Shown: piece after piece, positions 5,189-6,479 of the stretch | How positions within the stretch are numbered: the first letter of the stretch is position 1 | Layout: each line of letters begins with the position of its first letter | Assembly: GCA_001593925.1 (NCBI GenBank) | Contig: LUCD01000080.1 | Coordinates: forward strand, 1-6,479 | DNA from: Candidatus Bathyarchaeota archaeon B26-1 | GTDB lineage: Archaea; Thermoproteota; Bathyarchaeia; Bathyarchaeales; B26-1 | Direction: 5' to 3' | Length of the DNA stretch: 6,479 nucleotides | Translations under genes and position numbers: made by a program | Notes under the pieces: model-generated | Database searches by the model: none | Told to the model about the DNA's origin: nothing | What the model saw: the letters and a program-made list of their open reading frames with translations, nothing else

Positions 5189-5323
5189 AAAACCGGATGG
5201 ATGATAAGCGTAACATAACTTAAAGCCTCTGAGAAAAGTTTAAGCACCCTACTAAAAGATTACGAACACGCTAAAACCCTGAAAAGGCCGCCAACACAAA
5301 CCTTATCTTAGCAGTATCTTCTT

Positions 5324-5337
5324 CAATATTCTTTAAG
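5324..5337 (+). promoter_or_regulatory. Possible promoter element before the isomerase gene
   Basis: TCAATATTCTTTAA is the most TATA-like stretch upstream of the isomerase. It would place transcription start near 5353-5360, right at the point where the conserved protein sequence appears to begin (an ATT codon at 5355). AAGGAG at 5335-5340 is a possible ribosome site but lies 14 bases from that codon. Confidence 0.3.
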
Positions 5338-5396
5338 GAGATTGGACTGAGGGGATTGTTACGGAGATAGGTGTATGGACGAGCTTCTATGTTGAC

Positions 5397-6212
5397 ATGG
5401 AGATTGAGGATGCTGTCAGACACCTAGCAGAGATCGGCTGGTTCCATATCGAATACTCGTTCAATCATATCTCAAGAGCCACAGAAAAATGCTGGAAAAC
5501 CAGACTGAAATCGTTGAGAGAGACATGCCTAAGCTTAAATGTGAAAGCGTGGCAACTCCACTCCCCACTTAGCCTAAACCTAGCAAACTTCAACCAGAAG
5601 GAGAGAGAGAAAGACCTAAAGACAGCTAGCAGATGGCTAGAATACTGCCAGATCCTAGACGTTCCATACATGGTCATCCATCCAGGTGGATCTCAAGGCT
5701 ACAGATCCCTAAAGGAGAGGAATAAGATAATAGAGTTGAATGTCGAATCATTCAAGAGATTAGGGAGGGTAGCCGAAGATTTAGGCGTGAAATTAGTCAT
5801 AGAGAACATGCTAGCTGACTCAAAATGTGGTGGGAGAAGATTCCTAGGCGAGCATATCTATGAAATCCTCGAGATAATAGAGGCTGTCGGCTCACCCTCA
5901 ATAGGAATATGCTTCGACACAAGCCACGCCAACGCACTAAACCTAGACATCCCAGAAGCAATCCATGAATGCGGCAGACTACTGTGGGCAACGCATATAT
6001 CAGACAACGACGGCTCAGGAGACCAACACCGCCTACCATACAACGGAAACATAGACTGGATCTCAGTCATAAAAGCCCTGAAATCGATAGGCTACCAGAA
6101 CCTATTAGCCCTAGAGATACCGGGGGAAACGGTGAAGCCGATCATAGTCAGGGATATGAAACTCAAATACGCCAAGGAGGTGTTAAGCTGGCTCCTAAAC
6201 CAATATTCTTAG
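5397..6212 (+). CDS. Sugar phosphate isomerase/epimerase-like TIM-barrel protein
   Basis: From ATG 5397 the protein has 271 residues and belongs to the xylose isomerase-like TIM-barrel superfamily (AP_endonuc_2), whose members isomerise or epimerise sugars with a divalent metal. The expected metal and catalytic residues are present: E136 in LVIENM, D174 and H177 in CFDTSHAN, H200 with ISDND, H211 in GDQHRLPYNGNIDW, and E240 in LALEIPG; H55 and H95 (IHPGG) line the barrel. Endonuclease IV shares the fold, but the spacing and the GNIDW motif favour a sugar enzyme; the substrate is unknown. The frame stays open upstream to 5337 and encodes IVTEIGVWTSFYVD just before the ATG, which is the usual first strand of these barrels. 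The true start is therefore probably upstream, yet no ATG, GTG or TTG exists there. It lies 208 bases after the glycosidase-like gene, same strand. Confidence 0.82.
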   Translation: MEIEDAVRHLAEIGWFHIEYSFNHISRATEKCWKTRLKSLRETCLSLNVKAWQLHSPLSLNLANFNQKEREKDLKTASRWLEYCQILDVPYMVIHPGGSQGYRSLKERNKIIELNVESFKRLGRVAEDLGVKLVIENMLADSKCGGRRFLGEHIYEILEIIEAVGSPSIGICFDTSHANALNLDIPEAIHECGRLLWATHISDNDGSGDQHRLPYNGNIDWISVIKALKSIGYQNLLALEIPGETVKPIIVRDMKLKYAKEVLSWLLNQYS

Positions 6213-6406
6213 GGAAAGAAACCGCGCGTCTGGATGAGGGAACAAATACAGAGTAAGTAGCAATATTCGAAGGGGCAGTTGAAAAACGTGTGCGCGGGAT
6301 TGTTGCATACTCCGATCTGCTGGACTCAGCCAGTCTCCGCCGCCACGTCCAGCCTGTCCAAACTCAACCCGAAAATGACGGGGCGTAAGGATTTAAACTG
6401 TTAGTT
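6213..6406. other. Intergenic region between isomerase gene and tRNA-Asp
   Basis: No convincing gene was seen. It contains an inverted repeat GCTGGAC (6319-6325) / GTCCAGC (6347-6353) with a 21-base GC-rich loop, and a TTTAAA box at 6392-6397. Being between convergent transcripts, it must contain ends for both; the hairpin could also belong to a small unidentified RNA on the minus strand. Confidence 0.35.
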
Positions 6407-6479
6407 TGGCGCCCTGGCCGGGATTTGAACCCGGGTCAGGCGGGTGACAGCCGCCTATACTAGGCCGGACTATACTACC
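6407..6479 (-). tRNA. tRNA-Asp (anticodon GTC), 5' end cut by the window edge
   Basis: Read on the minus strand, the segment gives a D arm (GTAT/GTAT with two G-U pairs), an anticodon stem GGCGG/CCGCC enclosing the loop CTGTCAC, hence anticodon GTC for aspartate, a four-base variable region, a T arm CCGGG-TTCAAAT-CCCGG, and a 3' acceptor strand CCAGGGC. The discriminator base is G73, as expected for Asp, and a CCA end is encoded at 6407-6409. The 5' acceptor strand should be GCCCTGG; only its last two bases are inside the window, so about five bases are missing. No intron is seen in the visible part. Confidence 0.96.

Noticed and set aside
5201..5282. Possible C/D box small RNA (ATGATAA, then CTGA at 5229 and 5279)
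   Set aside because: The C box has a mismatch, no C' box is found between the two CTGA motifs, and the spacing of about 47 bases is too long for an archaeal C/D guide RNA.
5797..6256. Overlapping open frames on both strands within and after the isomerase gene
   Set aside because: They are shadows of the isomerase frame, whose catalytic motifs are complete; the alternative peptides show no domain features.
1..6479. CRISPR array, insertion sequence or phage genes
   Set aside because: No regularly spaced repeats, transposase or integrase motifs, or structural phage genes are visible; the two repeat copies are diverged and only two.

Overview
The window looks like a piece of an archaeal chromosome, probably from a thermophilic member of the Thermoproteota/TACK group; the exact lineage cannot be read from it. 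The signs are A/T-rich boxes about 22-30 bases upstream of start codons with very short or absent leaders, TTG starts, heavy use of AGG/AGA and ATA codons, several small zinc-ribbon proteins, and a tRNA-Asp with an encoded CCA end. No rRNA, CRISPR array, transposase or phage structural gene is visible.

Layout. Bases 1-386 hold at most the end of one truncated reading frame, then a promoter region. At 387-869 (+) is a secreted or membrane-anchored BsuPI-type domain protein; its stop overlaps that of an unrecognised convergent 234-residue protein (861-1565, -). From 1618 to 2517 two diverged copies of a roughly 54-base repeat bracket a cassette of a 25-residue zinc-ribbon microgene (1770-1847) and a type II toxin-antitoxin pair: a ribbon-helix-helix antitoxin (1934-2155) and a RelE/ParE-fold toxin (2152-2427), with a likely autoregulatory operator at 1901-1918.

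The middle holds a divergent pair. A membrane protein with a cytoplasmic zinc ribbon plus B-box-like finger and an outer beta-rich domain (2530-3414, -) faces a zinc-ribbon/YbjQ-domain fusion (3581-4099, +). They share a 166-base intergenic region with a promoter for each direction.

The right part is sugar-related: a five-bladed beta-propeller glycosidase-like protein (4274-5188) followed in the same direction by a TIM-barrel sugar phosphate isomerase/epimerase-like protein (5397-6212). They may act on the same carbohydrate, but the 208-base gap and separate promoter-like signals argue against a tight operon. The isomerase reading frame clearly continues upstream of its first ATG without a canonical start codon. 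The window ends inside a minus-strand tRNA-Asp(GTC).

The points most worth following are the repeat-flanked toxin-antitoxin/zinc-ribbon cassette, a 15+11 base exact match between that repeat and the coding sequence of the YbjQ-type gene, the missing start of the isomerase, and the unidentified 234-residue protein. I see no convincing large new multigene system here.
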